A stretch of 64,000 nt of DNA, taken from Alkalimonas collagenimarina. Lineage in GTDB: Bacteria > Pseudomonadota > Gammaproteobacteria > Enterobacterales > Alteromonadaceae. Below are positions 7,121-17,017 of the stretch, in pieces (the stretch's first letter is position 1; each line of letters starts with the position of its first letter). The position numbers and the translations under genes were made by a program. The notes beneath the pieces were generated by a model, which was not told where the DNA came from, searched no databases, and worked only from the letters and a program-made list of their open reading frames with translations. Location: the NCBI RefSeq assembly GCF_030717845.1, contig NZ_JAUZVZ010000012.1:1-64000 (forward strand). Reading direction: 5' to 3'.

Positions 7121-7540
7121 ATGAATACGATGAAAAAAGCCCAACAGGGTTTCACCTTAATTGAATTGATGATCGTAGTTGCGATCATTGGTATTTTGGC
7201 AGCAGTAGCGTTGCCTGCTTATACAAACTACACAACCCGCGCTAAAGTCAGTGAATGCGTTGGAGTCATGAGCTCTTGTCGCACATCGGTTACAGAGTTT
7301 TTTGCTTCTACCGGAAACCTTCCTACTTCTGCTGCTCAAGCAGGTTGTGCTGAAACAACCACACAATATTGCGCAGCAGCAACTGTTGCTGGTGAAGGTG
7401 TTATTACTGTACAAGTACAAACTGAGGCTGGTGTTGATGCAGCTTGTAATTTAGTGTTAACTCCAGATGAGAACGCTTCAGCTTGGACTGGTACTTCAAC
7501 ATGCCCTGATAATCAAGTACCAGCAAACTTCCGTGGCTAA
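7121..7540 (+). CDS. pilA: Type IV major pilin PilA
   Basis: A 139-residue type IVa prepilin. The short basic leader [10 protein letters not shown] is cleaved by PilD before Phe11, giving the canonical mature start [20 protein letters not shown] with Glu at position 5. The hydrophobic helix drives assembly into the pilus. The globular part carries cysteine pairs (C44 with C51, and a C-terminal pair near C121 and C132) that likely form the D-region disulfide. A CAGGAG ribosome binding site lies eight bases before ATG 7121; an in-frame ATG three codons later is less well placed. A strong terminator follows, so pilA is probably transcribed apart from pilBCD. Confidence 0.95.
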   Translation: MNTMKKAQQGFTLIELMIVVAIIGILAAVALPAYTNYTTRAKVSECVGVMSSCRTSVTEFFASTGNLPTSAAQAGCAETTTQYCAAATVAGEGVITVQVQTEAGVDAACNLVLTPDENASAWTGTSTCPDNQVPANFRG

Positions 7541-7580
7541 TCCTTAAATGTTAGTTACAAAAAAATGTTGAAATTATTTG

Positions 7581-7608
7581 AGCCAGCGGAGTTTAGCTGG
7601 CTTTTTTA
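7581..7608 (+). terminator. Intrinsic terminator of pilA
   Basis: AGCCAGC and GCTGGCT form a 7-bp stem around an 8-base loop, followed at once by six T residues. It lies 41 bases after the pilA stop. The remaining stretch to pilB (7609-7896) has no convincing gene; a candidate promoter lies within it. Confidence 0.85.
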
Positions 7609-7654
7609 TTTTGCTTTATGACGATTTGCTTTTATACATTTACCAGTTTAAGCG

Positions 7655-7663
7655 TGCTATAAT
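7655..7663 (+). promoter_or_regulatory. Candidate extended -10 promoter for pilBCD
   Basis: TGCTATAAT is a perfect extended -10 element. No good -35 hexamer lies at the usual distance, which extended -10 promoters tolerate. Transcription from here would give a leader of about 235 bases before pilB. Inference from motif and position. Confidence 0.4.
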
Positions 7664-7905
7664 TTGATTCTATTTAAGACTTTAACTCGAATAGCCTCCC
7701 TTAAAGCCATTACCACGACTTATCAACACAGCAGTGATACTGTTATTTGTGTAATGTCAAAGAAAATCTCATTACCTGAAAATAACAAGAAACACTGCAT
7801 CTTTGTTTTCACGATGCTTCGCCTTTTAAATCAAGTAAAAACTTGAATAACCAAGCAATATTGGCATAATCAAAAGAATAACTTTTTCCAGGATGCTTGG
7901 TTTCT

Positions 7906-9603
7906 ATGGCGGTTAGTGCGAACTCCTCCCTGTTTAAACGCTTGGCACAACAAGGGTTGCTGAATAGTACAGCAGCCACTGAGTTGTTGAGCCGTAAGGG
8001 TGGCCAGTACAAAACGCTGCCGGAGTTTTTAATTCAGGAAAAACTGGTCTCGTCCCGTGACCTGGCCGAACAAGCCGCCTCGCTAAGTCAGCATGCCCGC
8101 TTCGACCTCAGTTTTTTTGATATGGATGCCATCCCGAAAGAGCTGCGCAACGAAAAATTGATCCGCAAACACCATATTTTGCCATTATCACGTGCCGGCC
8201 GTAGTTTGCATTTGGCGGTAACCGACCCGACCAATATGGCACCGATTGAAGACTTTGAATTTAATACCGGCTTGCATGCCGAGTTGGTGGTAGTCGAGTA
8301 CGAGCAGCTGCAGCAGTTAATTGATAAGCTGTTTGATAACAGCTTTGACCAAGGCAGTGGCAGCGATTGGGATCTCAGCAGCTTAAGCACCGATGAAGAA
8401 GACGATGAAAACGACAATATGTCGGTGCAGCCCGATAAAGACGACCAGCCCATTGTCGCCTTTATCAATAAAATGCTTTTAGACGCCATCCGTAAAGGTG
8501 CGTCCGATTTGCACTTTGAGCCGTACGAAAAAATGTACCGCATTCGTTTTCGCATCGATGGAATCTTACATGAAGTGGCCTCACCACCGATAGCTCTTTC
8601 CAACAGGCTATCGGCCCGGTTAAAAGTAATGTCACGGCTGGATATTGCCGAAAAGCGGGTGCCGCAAGATGGTCGTATTAAATTAAAAATCTCCGGCAAA
8701 AAGTCGATTGATTTTCGTGTCAGCACCCTGCCGACCATTTGGGGCGAAAAGGTGGTGATGCGGATCCTCGATTCCGATAGCGCCATGCTCGGTATTGATA
8801 TTCTTGGCTACGAAGAAGCGCAGAAAAAACTCTACATGGATGCGCTGGCCCAGCCGCAAGGCATGATTTTGGTCACTGGCCCAACCGGTAGTGGTAAAAC
8901 CGTGTCGCTGTATACCGGCTTAAATATTTTGAATACCGAAGGCTGCAATATTTCCACCGCCGAAGACCCGGTCGAGATCAATCTGGCCGGTATCAATCAG
9001 GTGCAGGTCAACCCGCGAGCTGGCTTAACTTTCCCTTCGGCGCTAAAAGCCTTTTTGCGACAAGACCCGGATGTCATTATGGTCGGGGAAATTCGTGATT
9101 TAGAAACCGCCGAAATTTCTATCAAGGCCGCCCAGACCGGCCACCTGGTGTTATCGACCCTGCACACCAACTCGGCACCGGAAACTCTGACTCGTTTACT
9201 GAATATGGGCGTACCAGCTTACAACGTCGCCAGCTCGGTCAGTTTGATTATTGCACAGCGTCTGGCCCGCCGCTTATGTGGCCATTGCAAAACCGCAGAA
9301 AAACTACCCGAAGCCGAATTAAAGCAACAGGGTTTTACGGATGAGCAACTGGCGGATTTAACCGTCTATAAACCGGTCGGCTGCGACCATTGCACCAATG
9401 GCTATAAAGGTCGGGTCGGTATTTATGAAGTCATGCCGGTCAGCCCGGCGATGGCATCTATTATTATGGAGGGCGGTAACTCACTGGATATCGCCAAGGC
9501 CGCCCAGCAGGAAGGCATCGCCAATTTGCGCCAATCGGGCTTACTTAAGGTAGCGGCGGGCATGACCAGTCTGGCCGAAGTCAACCGGGTGACTAAAGGA
9601 TAG
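7906..9603 (+). CDS. pilB: Type IV pilus assembly ATPase PilB
   Basis: Cytoplasmic hexameric ATPase that powers pilus extension. The protein has an N-terminal MshEN-type domain (about 1-150), an acidic linker ([11 protein letters not shown]), and the GspE-family motor with Walker A GPTGSGKT, the Asp box, Walker B ([12 protein letters not shown]) and His box ([12 protein letters not shown]). A tetracysteine zinc motif (CGHC and CDHC) lies near the C-terminus. I chose ATG 7906, 12 bases after a CAGGA site; a TTG three codons upstream is only three bases from it. pilB is followed by a heptamer repeat tract and then pilC. Confidence 0.95.
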   Translation: MAVSANSSLFKRLAQQGLLNSTAATELLSRKGGQYKTLPEFLIQEKLVSSRDLAEQAASLSQHARFDLSFFDMDAIPKELRNEKLIRKHHILPLSRAGRSLHLAVTDPTNMAPIEDFEFNTGLHAELVVVEYEQLQQLIDKLFDNSFDQGSGSDWDLSSLSTDEEDDENDNMSVQPDKDDQPIVAFINKMLLDAIRKGASDLHFEPYEKMYRIRFRIDGILHEVASPPIALSNRLSARLKVMSRLDIAEKRVPQDGRIKLKISGKKSIDFRVSTLPTIWGEKVVMRILDSDSAMLGIDILGYEEAQKKLYMDALAQPQGMILVTGPTGSGKTVSLYTGLNILNTEGCNISTAEDPVEINLAGINQVQVNPRAGLTFPSALKAFLRQDPDVIMVGEIRDLETAEISIKAAQTGHLVLSTLHTNSAPETLTRLLNMGVPAYNVASSVSLIIAQRLARRLCGHCKTAEKLPEAELKQQGFTDEQLADLTVYKPVGCDHCTNGYKGRVGIYEVMPVSPAMASIIMEGGNSLDIAKAAQQEGIANLRQSGLLKVAAGMTSLAEVNRVTKG

Positions 9604-9608
9604 CTCGT

Positions 9609-9650
9609 GTTGAATGTTGAATGTTGAATGTTGAATGTTGAATGTTGAAT
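9609..9650 (+). repeat. Tandem heptamer repeat, six units of GTTGAAT
   Basis: Six perfect copies of GTTGAAT lie five bases after the pilB stop and 94 bases before the pilC start. It is an intergenic simple repeat whose copy number could vary by slippage or recombination. The 94 bases after it contain only an A-rich run and the pilC ribosome binding site. Confidence 0.95.
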
Positions 9651-9744
9651 AAAACATGGTATGGACAAAAAACTGCTAAAAAAATAGATTATTTCACGTT
9701 GCTTGCAGAGCAGTACTGCAGGCGACTAATACAGGATAAAAACC

Positions 9745-10974
9745 ATGGCTCAGGCCCAAAAATATAAAATTAAAGAGCTTGATACCTATAGCTGGAAAGG
9801 CCTGAATCGCCGCGGTAAAAAAGCCAATGGCGAAATTAAAGGCGGCTCCAGTCAGGAAGTCAAAGCCCTGCTGCGCCAGCAAGGCATTACCCCATCTTTG
9901 GTGAGGCGTAAACCAAAACCCTTATTTAATACCGAGAAAAAAGTGACCGCTGCTGATATTGCCGTGGTCACCCGGCAAATTGCAACCATGCTGGGCGCCG
10001 GTGTGCCTTTGGTACAGACTATTGACTTAATTGCCAGTGGTGCCGATAAAGCCAGCTTACGTACCCTGATGCAAAAGGTGTCGGTTAAGGTACAAGCTGG
10101 TTTGCCGTTATCGGAAGTATTACGCGAATACCCCAAGTACTTCGATGAGCTGTACTGTGATCTGGTTAAATCCGGCGAGCAATCCGGTGCGCTCGATGCC
10201 ATCTTCGACCGTATTGCCATTTACAAAGAAAAAGCCGAAGCACTGAAATCGAAAATCAAAAAAGCCATGTTTTACCCCATTGCTGTCTTAGTAGTAGCTG
10301 CCATCGTTACCTCCATTTTGCTGATTTTTGTGGTGCCGCAGTTTGCCGACATATTCGCTGGCTTTGGTGCTGAGTTACCTGCCTTTACTTTATTTGTGCT
10401 GGGTATTTCCGATTTAATGCAGGCCTACTGGTGGGTAGTACTGGGCGTGTTGTTTATTACCGGTTATATAATTAAGCAAGCCTACAATAAAAACCTGCAG
10501 GCCCGCACTGCTATGGATGCCATGCTATTAAAAGCGCCGGTGATTGGCAATATCCTGAATAAAGCGGCGGTGGCCCGCTTTGCCCGCACCTTATCGACCA
10601 CCTTTGCTGCCGGTGTGCCGCTAATTGATGGCCTGGAATCAGCAGCAGGGGCAGCAGGTAACGAGATTTACCGCAACGCCATTATGGAAGTGCGGGAAGA
10701 AGTGACCGCTGGTAATCAGATGCAACATGCGATGAAAAATACCAAGCAGTTCCCGGAAATGGTGGTGCAAATGGTCGCCATTGGCGAAGAATCCGGCGCG
10801 CTGGATGGCATGCTAAGCAAAGTGGCCAATATCTACGAACAGGAGGTCGACGACGCCGTCGATGGCCTGACTGCCTTATTGGAGCCGATGATTATGGCGG
10901 TGTTGGGCGTCGTCATTGGTGGTTTGATTATCGCCATGTATTTGCCAATCTTCCAGATGGGCAGTGTTGTATAA
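9745..10974 (+). CDS. pilC: Type IV pilus inner membrane platform protein PilC
   Basis: A 409-residue GspF-family protein, the usual PilC length. Two homologous T2SSF domains (about 70-195 and 275-400) each end in membrane helices: about 172-195, 220-245 and 375-402. The first domain carries TRQIATMLGAGVPLVQTID and the second RFARTLSTTFAAGVPLIDGL, the paired family signatures. PilC sits in the inner membrane and connects PilB to the growing pilus. The stop TAA and pilD ATG share one base (TAATG), so pilC and pilD are translationally coupled. Confidence 0.95.
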   Translation: MAQAQKYKIKELDTYSWKGLNRRGKKANGEIKGGSSQEVKALLRQQGITPSLVRRKPKPLFNTEKKVTAADIAVVTRQIATMLGAGVPLVQTIDLIASGADKASLRTLMQKVSVKVQAGLPLSEVLREYPKYFDELYCDLVKSGEQSGALDAIFDRIAIYKEKAEALKSKIKKAMFYPIAVLVVAAIVTSILLIFVVPQFADIFAGFGAELPAFTLFVLGISDLMQAYWWVVLGVLFITGYIIKQAYNKNLQARTAMDAMLLKAPVIGNILNKAAVARFARTLSTTFAAGVPLIDGLESAAGAAGNEIYRNAIMEVREEVTAGNQMQHAMKNTKQFPEMVVQMVAIGEESGALDGMLSKVANIYEQEVDDAVDGLTALLEPMIMAVLGVVIGGLIIAMYLPIFQMGSVV

Positions 10975-11864
10975 TGATTCAAACAATTGAGCTATTGCAG
11001 CAAGCACCCTGGTTTTTTTATGCACTGGTGCTGGTACTGAGCCTGCTGATCGGCAGTTTTTTAAATGTGGTGATTTACCGCTTACCTAAAATGATGGAGC
11101 TGGGCTGGCAGCAAGAGTACCAGGCCTATTTTCATGAAGGGCAAGCCACTACCACTAATGCGACTACCGCGCCAGCAGCCTTTAACCTGGCGGTACCACG
11201 GTCTTGCTGCCCCAGTTGTCAAACGCCCATTGCCGCCAGAGACAATGTGCCTATCCTTAGTTGGTTGTGGTTGCGTGGCCGCTGTCGCCACTGTGGTACG
11301 AAAATATCGGCTCGCTACCCACTGGTCGAAGGGCTGACTGCGTTATTATCTGTCGTTGTGGCCTGGCATTTTGGCCCGACGTTCACCACAGTAGTTTATC
11401 TGCTGGTATTGTGGGCCTTAATCGCCCTGACCTTTATTGATCTGGATAAAATGCTGCTACCGGATCAAATTACCCTGCCGCTATTGTGGCTGGCCTTGCT
11501 ATATAGTCTGTCGGATTACAGCCCTGGCCCTGCCGATGCTATTATTGGCGCGGCGGCTGGTTATTTGAGTCTCTGGACGGTGTACTGGGGCTTTAAACTA
11601 CTCACCGGCAAAGAAGGCATGGGCTATGGTGATTTTAAATTACTGGCGGTGTTTGGTGCCTTGCTCGGCTGGCAGCAATTGCCGCTGATTATTCTGCTTT
11701 CATCCGCAGTTGGTGCTGTGGTTGGCATCAGCATGATTCTGCTGCAAGGCCGGGATAAAAGCAGCCCCATTCCATTTGGCCCTTACATTGCCGCCGCCGG
11801 TTTTATTGCCATGCTGTATGGTGAGCAACTGACCCAGTGGTACTTGCGGGTACTGGCGCCCTAA
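10974..11864 (+). CDS. pilD: Prepilin peptidase and N-methyltransferase PilD
   Basis: Bifunctional inner membrane aspartyl protease that cleaves the PilA leader and methylates the new N-terminal phenylalanine. The 296-residue protein has the cytoplasmic zinc loop with two CxxC pairs (CPSC and CRHC). The peptidase aspartates lie in LTFIDLDKMLLPD and GYGDFKLLA. Several membrane helices span the rest, including the first at about 15-33. It completes the pilABCD locus and probably also serves other pseudopilins encoded elsewhere. Confidence 0.96.
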   Translation: MIQTIELLQQAPWFFYALVLVLSLLIGSFLNVVIYRLPKMMELGWQQEYQAYFHEGQATTTNATTAPAAFNLAVPRSCCPSCQTPIAARDNVPILSWLWLRGRCRHCGTKISARYPLVEGLTALLSVVVAWHFGPTFTTVVYLLVLWALIALTFIDLDKMLLPDQITLPLLWLALLYSLSDYSPGPADAIIGAAAGYLSLWTVYWGFKLLTGKEGMGYGDFKLLAVFGALLGWQQLPLIILLSSAVGAVVGISMILLQGRDKSSPIPFGPYIAAAGFIAMLYGEQLTQWYLRVLAP

Positions 11865-11909
11865 CTCAGTGGTATATAGCTCAGTGTTCTAGAGCTCAGT
11901 ATCATAGTA
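11865..11909 (+). repeat. Degenerate 15-bp tandem repeat between pilD and coaE
   Basis: CTCAGT occurs at 11865, 11880 and 11895, exactly 15 bases apart, with partly conserved sequence between (GGTATATAG, GTTCTAGAG, ATCATAGTA). It follows the pilD stop immediately. It may be a decayed repeat or a protein-binding array; no function is visible. Confidence 0.5.
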
Positions 11910-11999
11910 AAGCGCCATACTATGTGAGTATTCAGAGGATATTCAGCAACAGGTGGTTAGAGTGCAACGCAACAACCAAAGTGCTAACGCAACAACATT

Positions 12000-12620
12000 G
12001 TGGAGAACCCCATTAAGCCATTGATTATTGGCCTGACCGGTGGCATAGGTTCAGGCAAAACCACTGTGGCCAATGCTTTTGCTGCCAAAGGCATTGAGCT
12101 TGTGGATGCCGATGTTGTGGCCCGTCAGGTGGTGGCACCCGGCAGCGCGGCCTTGCAGCAAATTGTCGATCATTTTGGCCCGAATATGTTGTTAGCCGAT
12201 GGCAGTTTGGATCGTGCCGCACTGCGACAACGGGTATTTAGCCATGCTGCCGACAAAGACTGGCTTAATGCTTTGCTGCACCCGCTGATCCGCCAAAAAA
12301 TGCAAGACGAGTTGGCCGCCGCCAGCTCACCTTACGTGCTGTTTATTGCCCCATTACTGTTAGAAAATCAGCTGCAATCCTATATTGACCGCTTAGTGGT
12401 GGTGGATGTGACGGAACAAACCCAATTAGCACGAACTTTATTACGTGATGGAGGGTCTGAACAACAAGTGGCTGCCATTATGGCGGCTCAAGTCGATCGC
12501 ACACAACGATTAGCTGCGGCCGATGACGTCATAGATAACAGCGCCGGGCCAGAGCAATTGGCGCCACAAATAGATGCGTTGCATCAGCGTTACCTGAAGT
12601 TAGCCGCACAACGCCGCTAG
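12000..12620 (+). CDS. coaE: Dephospho-CoA kinase CoaE
   Basis: Last step of coenzyme A synthesis: ATP-dependent phosphorylation of the ribose 3' hydroxyl of dephospho-CoA in the cytoplasm. The P-loop IGLTGGIGSGKTTVA is at residues 9-23, followed by the LVDADVVARQV acceptor-binding segment and HPLIRQKM. The length of 206 residues is standard. The start is GTG 12000; no ATG is available in frame nearby. The order pilD-coaE-zapD-yacG is the conserved gammaproteobacterial arrangement. Confidence 0.95.
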   Translation: MENPIKPLIIGLTGGIGSGKTTVANAFAAKGIELVDADVVARQVVAPGSAALQQIVDHFGPNMLLADGSLDRAALRQRVFSHAADKDWLNALLHPLIRQKMQDELAAASSPYVLFIAPLLLENQLQSYIDRLVVVDVTEQTQLARTLLRDGGSEQQVAAIMAAQVDRTQRLAAADDVIDNSAGPEQLAPQIDALHQRYLKLAAQRR

Positions 12621-12649
12621 CTGCATGCACAACCAATCAGATGAGACCC

Positions 12650-13396
12650 ATGACCGACGTAATTTACGAACACCCATTGAACGAAAAGATCCGCACCTAT
12701 CTGCGTATTGAGCACCTGATGAATCAGGTGCAGGCCCATGCCGCACTGGATAATCAGGCGCAACAACATGCCTTTTTTACCACCCTGTTCGCCTTACTGG
12801 ATATCATGGAGCGCAATGATGTACGGCCTGATCTGATGAAAGATGTCGAGCGCTGTGAGCAAGCGCTGGTGAATTGGTCGCGTCATCCCTCTGTTTCTGA
12901 CGATGCGTTACAGCATATGCTGCAAAAAGCAGTGCGTCTGCAAAGTGAATTGAATCGTTCTGGCAAGCTATGCTCCAGTTTTAAAGACGATGCCTTTTTG
13001 ATCCCTATCCGCCAGCGTTACGCCATTCCTGGTGGCGCTTGTTTTTTTGATGTACCCCAACTGCAATACTGGTTCAGCCAATCGCCGTTAGTACGCCAGC
13101 AAGCCTGCGCTAAGTGGTTGGAACAACTGGCGCTTGCCGCTCAAAGTATCGAGTTTGTACTGACCTTTGTTCGCGAGCGGGGCCAGTTTGAAGCCTTGCA
13201 TGCCGAGAATGGCTTTTACCAAAGCACCACCGACAAATACGAATTGCTGCGACTGAAGTACTCGATGGACTTAGCGGTCTACCCAACGGTGAGTGGCAAC
13301 AAGTACCGCTTTGCCGTTCGTTTTATGCAGCTTAGCGAAGCCGATGGCCGCTTTGCGGCAGAAAAACCCATCCCATTTGCTCTGGCTTGCTGTTAA
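12650..13396 (+). CDS. zapD: Cell division protein ZapD
   Basis: Cytoplasmic FtsZ-bundling protein that stabilises the Z ring. The protein matches ZapD (formerly YacF) over its length, starting MTDVIYEHPLNEKIRTYLRI, an alpha-helical N-terminus, and ending with a beta-rich domain. I prefer ATG 12650, giving 248 residues with the family N-terminus. An ATG at 12641 would add three residues and neither has a strong ribosome binding site. It follows coaE and precedes yacG, the conserved order. Its partner FtsZ is encoded 6 kb away on the other strand. Confidence 0.93.
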   Translation: MTDVIYEHPLNEKIRTYLRIEHLMNQVQAHAALDNQAQQHAFFTTLFALLDIMERNDVRPDLMKDVERCEQALVNWSRHPSVSDDALQHMLQKAVRLQSELNRSGKLCSSFKDDAFLIPIRQRYAIPGGACFFDVPQLQYWFSQSPLVRQQACAKWLEQLALAAQSIEFVLTFVRERGQFEALHAENGFYQSTTDKYELLRLKYSMDLAVYPTVSGNKYRFAVRFMQLSEADGRFAAEKPIPFALACC

Positions 13397-13435
13397 ACTT
13401 AGCAGCCTGAAATTCGTTAATCTGCGGGATCCTTT

Positions 13436-13669
13436 ATGAGCGCACCGGTAGTCAACTGTCCAACCTGTGACACCAAAGTAGTTTGGAGCGAAGCTTCACC
13501 CTTTCGGCCTTTCTGTAGTGAGCGCTGTAAGCTGATTGATTTAGGCGACTGGGCCGCAGAAAATCACCGCATTGCTGGTAAACCTGATTTGAATGCTGAG
13601 TTGGGTGAGGAATATCTGGCAGAATTAGAAGAAGAGTTGATGGGTAAAGATAATCAATTCTTTAAGTAA
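13436..13669 (+). CDS. yacG: DNA gyrase inhibitor YacG
   Basis: A 77-residue zinc protein with four cysteines, CPTC near the N-terminus and CSERC 15 residues later, then the family motif [16 protein letters not shown] and an acidic tail. YacG binds GyrB and inhibits DNA gyrase in E. coli. The length is slightly above the E. coli protein because of the C-terminal [13 protein letters not shown] extension. It is convergent with mutT, five bases apart. Confidence 0.95.
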   Translation: MSAPVVNCPTCDTKVVWSEASPFRPFCSERCKLIDLGDWAAENHRIAGKPDLNAELGEEYLAELEEELMGKDNQFFK

Positions 13670-13674
13670 GTGCT

Positions 13675-14097
13675 TTACACCAATTGCATCACCCGCTCGA
13701 CAATAGGCTGATTGGCATCAGGAAATGACAGGGTATCTAATTCGCTGGCAGCAAACCATTGCACGGCCTGCCCTTCAACGCCGTGTGGCTCGCCGCTAAA
13801 GGCATCGACCAGCCAGATATCCAGTAATACCTCACGCTCAGGATAACGGTGACGAACTTCCATCAAAGGCTGGGCATTTTGCACGGTAATTGCCAGCTCT
13901 TCAGTCAGCTCGCGCTGCAAAGCCTCTAGTACGGTTTCACCCGCTTCCAGCTTACCACCGGGAAACTCCCACTTATCGCCCTGATGCTGGTGGCTAGCAC
14001 GACGACTGAGCAATACCTTGCCCTGCTGCCAAATCACCCCCACTGCGACGTGTAAAAAAGGGGCGCCTGGCCCCTTTTTATCCACAGTGCCCGACAT
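13675..14097 (-). CDS. mutT: 8-oxo-dGTP diphosphatase MutT
   Basis: Nudix hydrolase that removes 8-oxo-dGTP from the nucleotide pool. The Nudix box runs from Gly48 to Ile70: Gly48, Glu54, Arg62-Glu63-Leu64 and Glu66-Glu67 fit the pattern. The usual glycine near its end is Ala69, a mild variation. The length of 140 residues is typical. The start overlaps the secA stop by one base (TAATG), so mutT is probably translated partly from readthrough of the secA message. A perfect terminator-like hairpin covers codons 6-14, which should limit that readthrough. Confidence 0.93.
   Translation of the reverse strand: MSGTVDKKGPGAPFLHVAVGVIWQQGKVLLSRRASHQHQGDKWEFPGGKLEAGETVLEALQRELTEELAITVQNAQPLMEVRHRYPEREVLLDIWLVDAFSGEPHGVEGQAVQWFAASELDTLSFPDANQPIVERVMQLV
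14055..14079 (-). terminator. Intrinsic terminator of secA inside the mutT reading frame
   Basis: On the minus strand AAAAAGGGGC and GCCCCTTTTT form a perfect 10-bp stem with a five-base loop, followed by a T run. It begins 18 bases after the secA stop and lies within codons 6-14 of mutT. Structure and spacing are typical of rho-independent termination; the location in coding sequence is unusual. Confidence 0.75.
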
Positions 14098-16814
14098 TAG
14101 CTGAGCTTACCGTGGCAATGTTTGTATTTTTTACCGGAACCACAAGGGCATGGGTCGTTGCGGCCCACCTTGGCACCATCACGTACCATGGGGCCACCAG
14201 CTTGTGCTGGCGCTGGCTCATCACCACCGACCTGCTCAGCTTCGGCGTGCTGATACTCATGTGGCACTGCATCGGCTTTACGGCGCTGTGCTTCAACGGC
14301 ATCGACATCTTCCGCCGCCCGAACCTGCACGCGGCTTAGTACGCTGACCACATCCAGTTTCAGATTATCGAGCATCTGCGAAAACAACTCGAACGATTCA
14401 CGCTTGTACTCTTGCTTCGGATTCTTCTGGGCATAACCACGCAAATTGATCGCTTGACGCAGGTGATCCATCGCCGCCAGGTGCTCTTTCCAATGGGTAT
14501 CCAGACTCTGCATCATGATGGCTTTTTCAAACTGACGCAGCACCTGCGCACCCACCATTTCTTCTTTAGCAATGTACGCTTGCTCGACGCTCTCTTGAAT
14601 GCGCTCACGCAACTTTTCTTCGTACAACTTGTTATCGTCTGCCAGCCATTGTGCCACTGGCAATTCGACGGTGAAGTCGGCTTTTAACCGTTGCTCAAGA
14701 CCTGGCACATCCCATAACTCGTCCAACGACTGTGGAGGGATATACTCGCTGATCACAGAATCCAGCACATCGCCACGAATGGCATGGATGGTCTCTGAGA
14801 TATCGTTGGTGTCCATCAGCTCGTTACGCTGCTCATACACCACTTTACGTTGGTCATTGGCGACGTCATCAAACTCGAGCAATTGCTTACGAATATCAAA
14901 GTTACGGGCTTCTACTTTGCGTTGTGCGTTCTCAATAGCACGGCTAACCCAGGGGTGCTCTATCGCCTCACCTTCTTTCATACCCAGCTTACGCATCATG
15001 CCCGCCATGCGGTCAGACGCAAAAATACGCATTAATGGATCTTCCAGCGATAAGTAAAAACGCGAGGAACCCGGATCGCCCTGACGACCAGAACGGCCAC
15101 GTAACTGGTTATCAATACGGCGTGATTCATGCCGCTCGGTGGCCAGGATATGCAAGCCACCCGATTCAATAACAGCGTCATGACGTTTCTGCCAGTCGGC
15201 GGTCAGTTGCTCTAGTTGCTGCTCGGTTGGATTCTCCAGTGCCGCAATTTCAGCCTGTAAGTTACCACCCAACACAATATCGGTACCACGACCGGCCATA
15301 TTGGTGGCGATAGTCACGGTACTGGGTTGGCCCGCCTGCGCAATAATCTGTGCTTCGTTGGCGTGAAACTTGGCGTTTAACACCTGATGCTTAATTTTAG
15401 CTTTGTTCAATAAGTCAGAAAGATACTCTGAGCTTTCAATCGACGCCGTACCCACCAGCACCGGACGGCCAGCATCACGGTTGGCAATAATGTCTTCAAT
15501 GATGGCGGCGTATTTATCCACCGAGTTCAGATAGACCAAATCGGCCATGTCTTCGCGCACCATTGGTTTATTGGTGGGAATAACAATGGTTTCCAGACCA
15601 TAAATTTGTTGAAACTCGAACGCTTCCGTATCGGCAGTACCGGTCATGCCAGCCAGTTTGTCGTACAAACGGAAATAGTTCTGGAAGGTAATTGATGCCA
15701 GTGTCTGGTTTTCATTTTGGATCTTGACGCCTTCTTTGGCTTCGACTGCCTGGTGCAAGCCCTCTGACCAACGGCGCCCTTCCATGGTGCGGCCGGTGTG
15801 TTCATCAACAATGATGATTTCACCATTTTTTACCACATAATCGACATCTTTCTTAAACAGATTGTGCGCACGAAGGGCGGCGTAGACGTGGTGCAACAAG
15901 GTAATGTTGGCGGCAGAGAATAAGTGATCTTCTTGCTGAATTAAGCCCTGCTCTTTCAGCATCTCTTCAACCTGAACCTGTCCCAGCTCCGTCAGATAGA
16001 CTTGCTTGGCTTTTTCGTCGATGGTGAAATGACCATCGCCTTCGACACCTTCTTCGTCTTCTTTTTCTTGCTTCACCAGTTGTGGCACCAGCGTATTGAT
16101 TTGCTTGTACAGCTCAGAGCTGTCTTCGGCCGGGCCAGAAATGATCAGCGGAGTACGGGCTTCATCGATCAGGATCGAATCGACTTCATCGATGATGGCA
16201 AAAGCCAATTTGCGCTGAACCCGCTCTTGCGCAGAAAACGCCATGTTGTCACGCAGGTAATCGAAGCCAAACTCATTGTTGGTGCCGTAGGTGATATCAG
16301 CAGCGTAGGCTTGCTGCTTTTCTTGTGGTGCCATGCCGGGTACGTTAACGCCAACTGACAAACCAAGAAACTCAAATAAAGGAGCATTGGTTGCGGCATC
16401 CCGACGTGCGAGATAGTCGTTCACGGTAATGACATGCACCGCTTCGCCACTTAACGCATTGAGGTAGGCTGGCAAGGTTGCGGTCAGGGTTTTACCTTCA
16501 CCGGTGCGCATCTCAGCAATTTTGCCCTGATGCAAAACAATACCACCAATCAGCTGCACATCGAAGTGGCGCATTTTAAACACCCGCTTACTGGCCTCGC
16601 GAACGGTTGCAAACGCCTGTGGCAATACATCATCTAAAGTAGCACCAGCAGTGACTTGTTGCTTTAATTCGGCGGTTTTAGCTTGCAACTGCTCATCGGT
16701 CAATGCTTCAAAGTCAGCTTCCAGTGCATTGATTTCAGTGACTCTTTTTTGCAGTTTTTTTAAGAAGCGATCATTGCGACTGCCAATAAACTTGGTGAAC
16801 AATTTTCCAAACAT
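14097..16814 (-). CDS. secA: Preprotein translocase ATPase SecA
   Basis: Motor ATPase of the Sec pathway that pushes unfolded preproteins through SecYEG. At 905 residues it is of normal length. The sequence shows Walker A (MRTGEGKTL), [15 protein letters not shown], the preprotein cross-linking and helical scaffold domains, and NMAGRGTDI with [11 protein letters not shown] motor motifs. A C-terminal zinc site, CPCGSG then KKYKHCHG, binds SecB. No secM-like gene lies upstream; instead the divergent dciA gene is 203 bases away. Start ATG 16814 lacks a strong ribosome binding site, so translation may be regulated. Confidence 0.97.
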   Translation of the reverse strand: MFGKLFTKFIGSRNDRFLKKLQKRVTEINALEADFEALTDEQLQAKTAELKQQVTAGATLDDVLPQAFATVREASKRVFKMRHFDVQLIGGIVLHQGKIAEMRTGEGKTLTATLPAYLNALSGEAVHVITVNDYLARRDAATNAPLFEFLGLSVGVNVPGMAPQEKQQAYAADITYGTNNEFGFDYLRDNMAFSAQERVQRKLAFAIIDEVDSILIDEARTPLIISGPAEDSSELYKQINTLVPQLVKQEKEDEEGVEGDGHFTIDEKAKQVYLTELGQVQVEEMLKEQGLIQQEDHLFSAANITLLHHVYAALRAHNLFKKDVDYVVKNGEIIIVDEHTGRTMEGRRWSEGLHQAVEAKEGVKIQNENQTLASITFQNYFRLYDKLAGMTGTADTEAFEFQQIYGLETIVIPTNKPMVREDMADLVYLNSVDKYAAIIEDIIANRDAGRPVLVGTASIESSEYLSDLLNKAKIKHQVLNAKFHANEAQIIAQAGQPSTVTIATNMAGRGTDIVLGGNLQAEIAALENPTEQQLEQLTADWQKRHDAVIESGGLHILATERHESRRIDNQLRGRSGRQGDPGSSRFYLSLEDPLMRIFASDRMAGMMRKLGMKEGEAIEHPWVSRAIENAQRKVEARNFDIRKQLLEFDDVANDQRKVVYEQRNELMDTNDISETIHAIRGDVLDSVISEYIPPQSLDELWDVPGLEQRLKADFTVELPVAQWLADDNKLYEEKLRERIQESVEQAYIAKEEMVGAQVLRQFEKAIMMQSLDTHWKEHLAAMDHLRQAINLRGYAQKNPKQEYKRESFELFSQMLDNLKLDVVSVLSRVQVRAAEDVDAVEAQRRKADAVPHEYQHAEAEQVGGDEPAPAQAGGPMVRDGAKVGRNDPCPCGSGKKYKHCHGKLS

Positions 16815-17017
16815 GTTTTGGTTACCATTTAATTCGAATTTATTTCTACATCAGGAGGGTGACATTACCCATCTCTTTGACCGATGTCCAATCAACTTTT
16901 ATCCTGATCGCTCTGGCCCTGCTAGCTGATATGGTGTTGCTTTAGCCAACTTTCAAGTGAGTACGATAGCATACAAAATAATGCTACACTCATACCATGG
17001 TCCACAAGGGCACTGCT

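Noticed and set aside
7664-7846. A 60-codon open frame between pilA and pilB as a minor pilin
   Set aside because: It has no ATG, GTG or TTG start near its 5' end, no prepilin motif and no ribosome binding site, and it probably lies in the pilB leader.
16922-16993. A 23-codon minus-strand ORF upstream of secA as a SecM or VemP-like arrest peptide
   Set aside because: It is far shorter than SecM or VemP, has no arrest motif and overlaps the region expected to hold the dciA promoter. It looks like chance coding.
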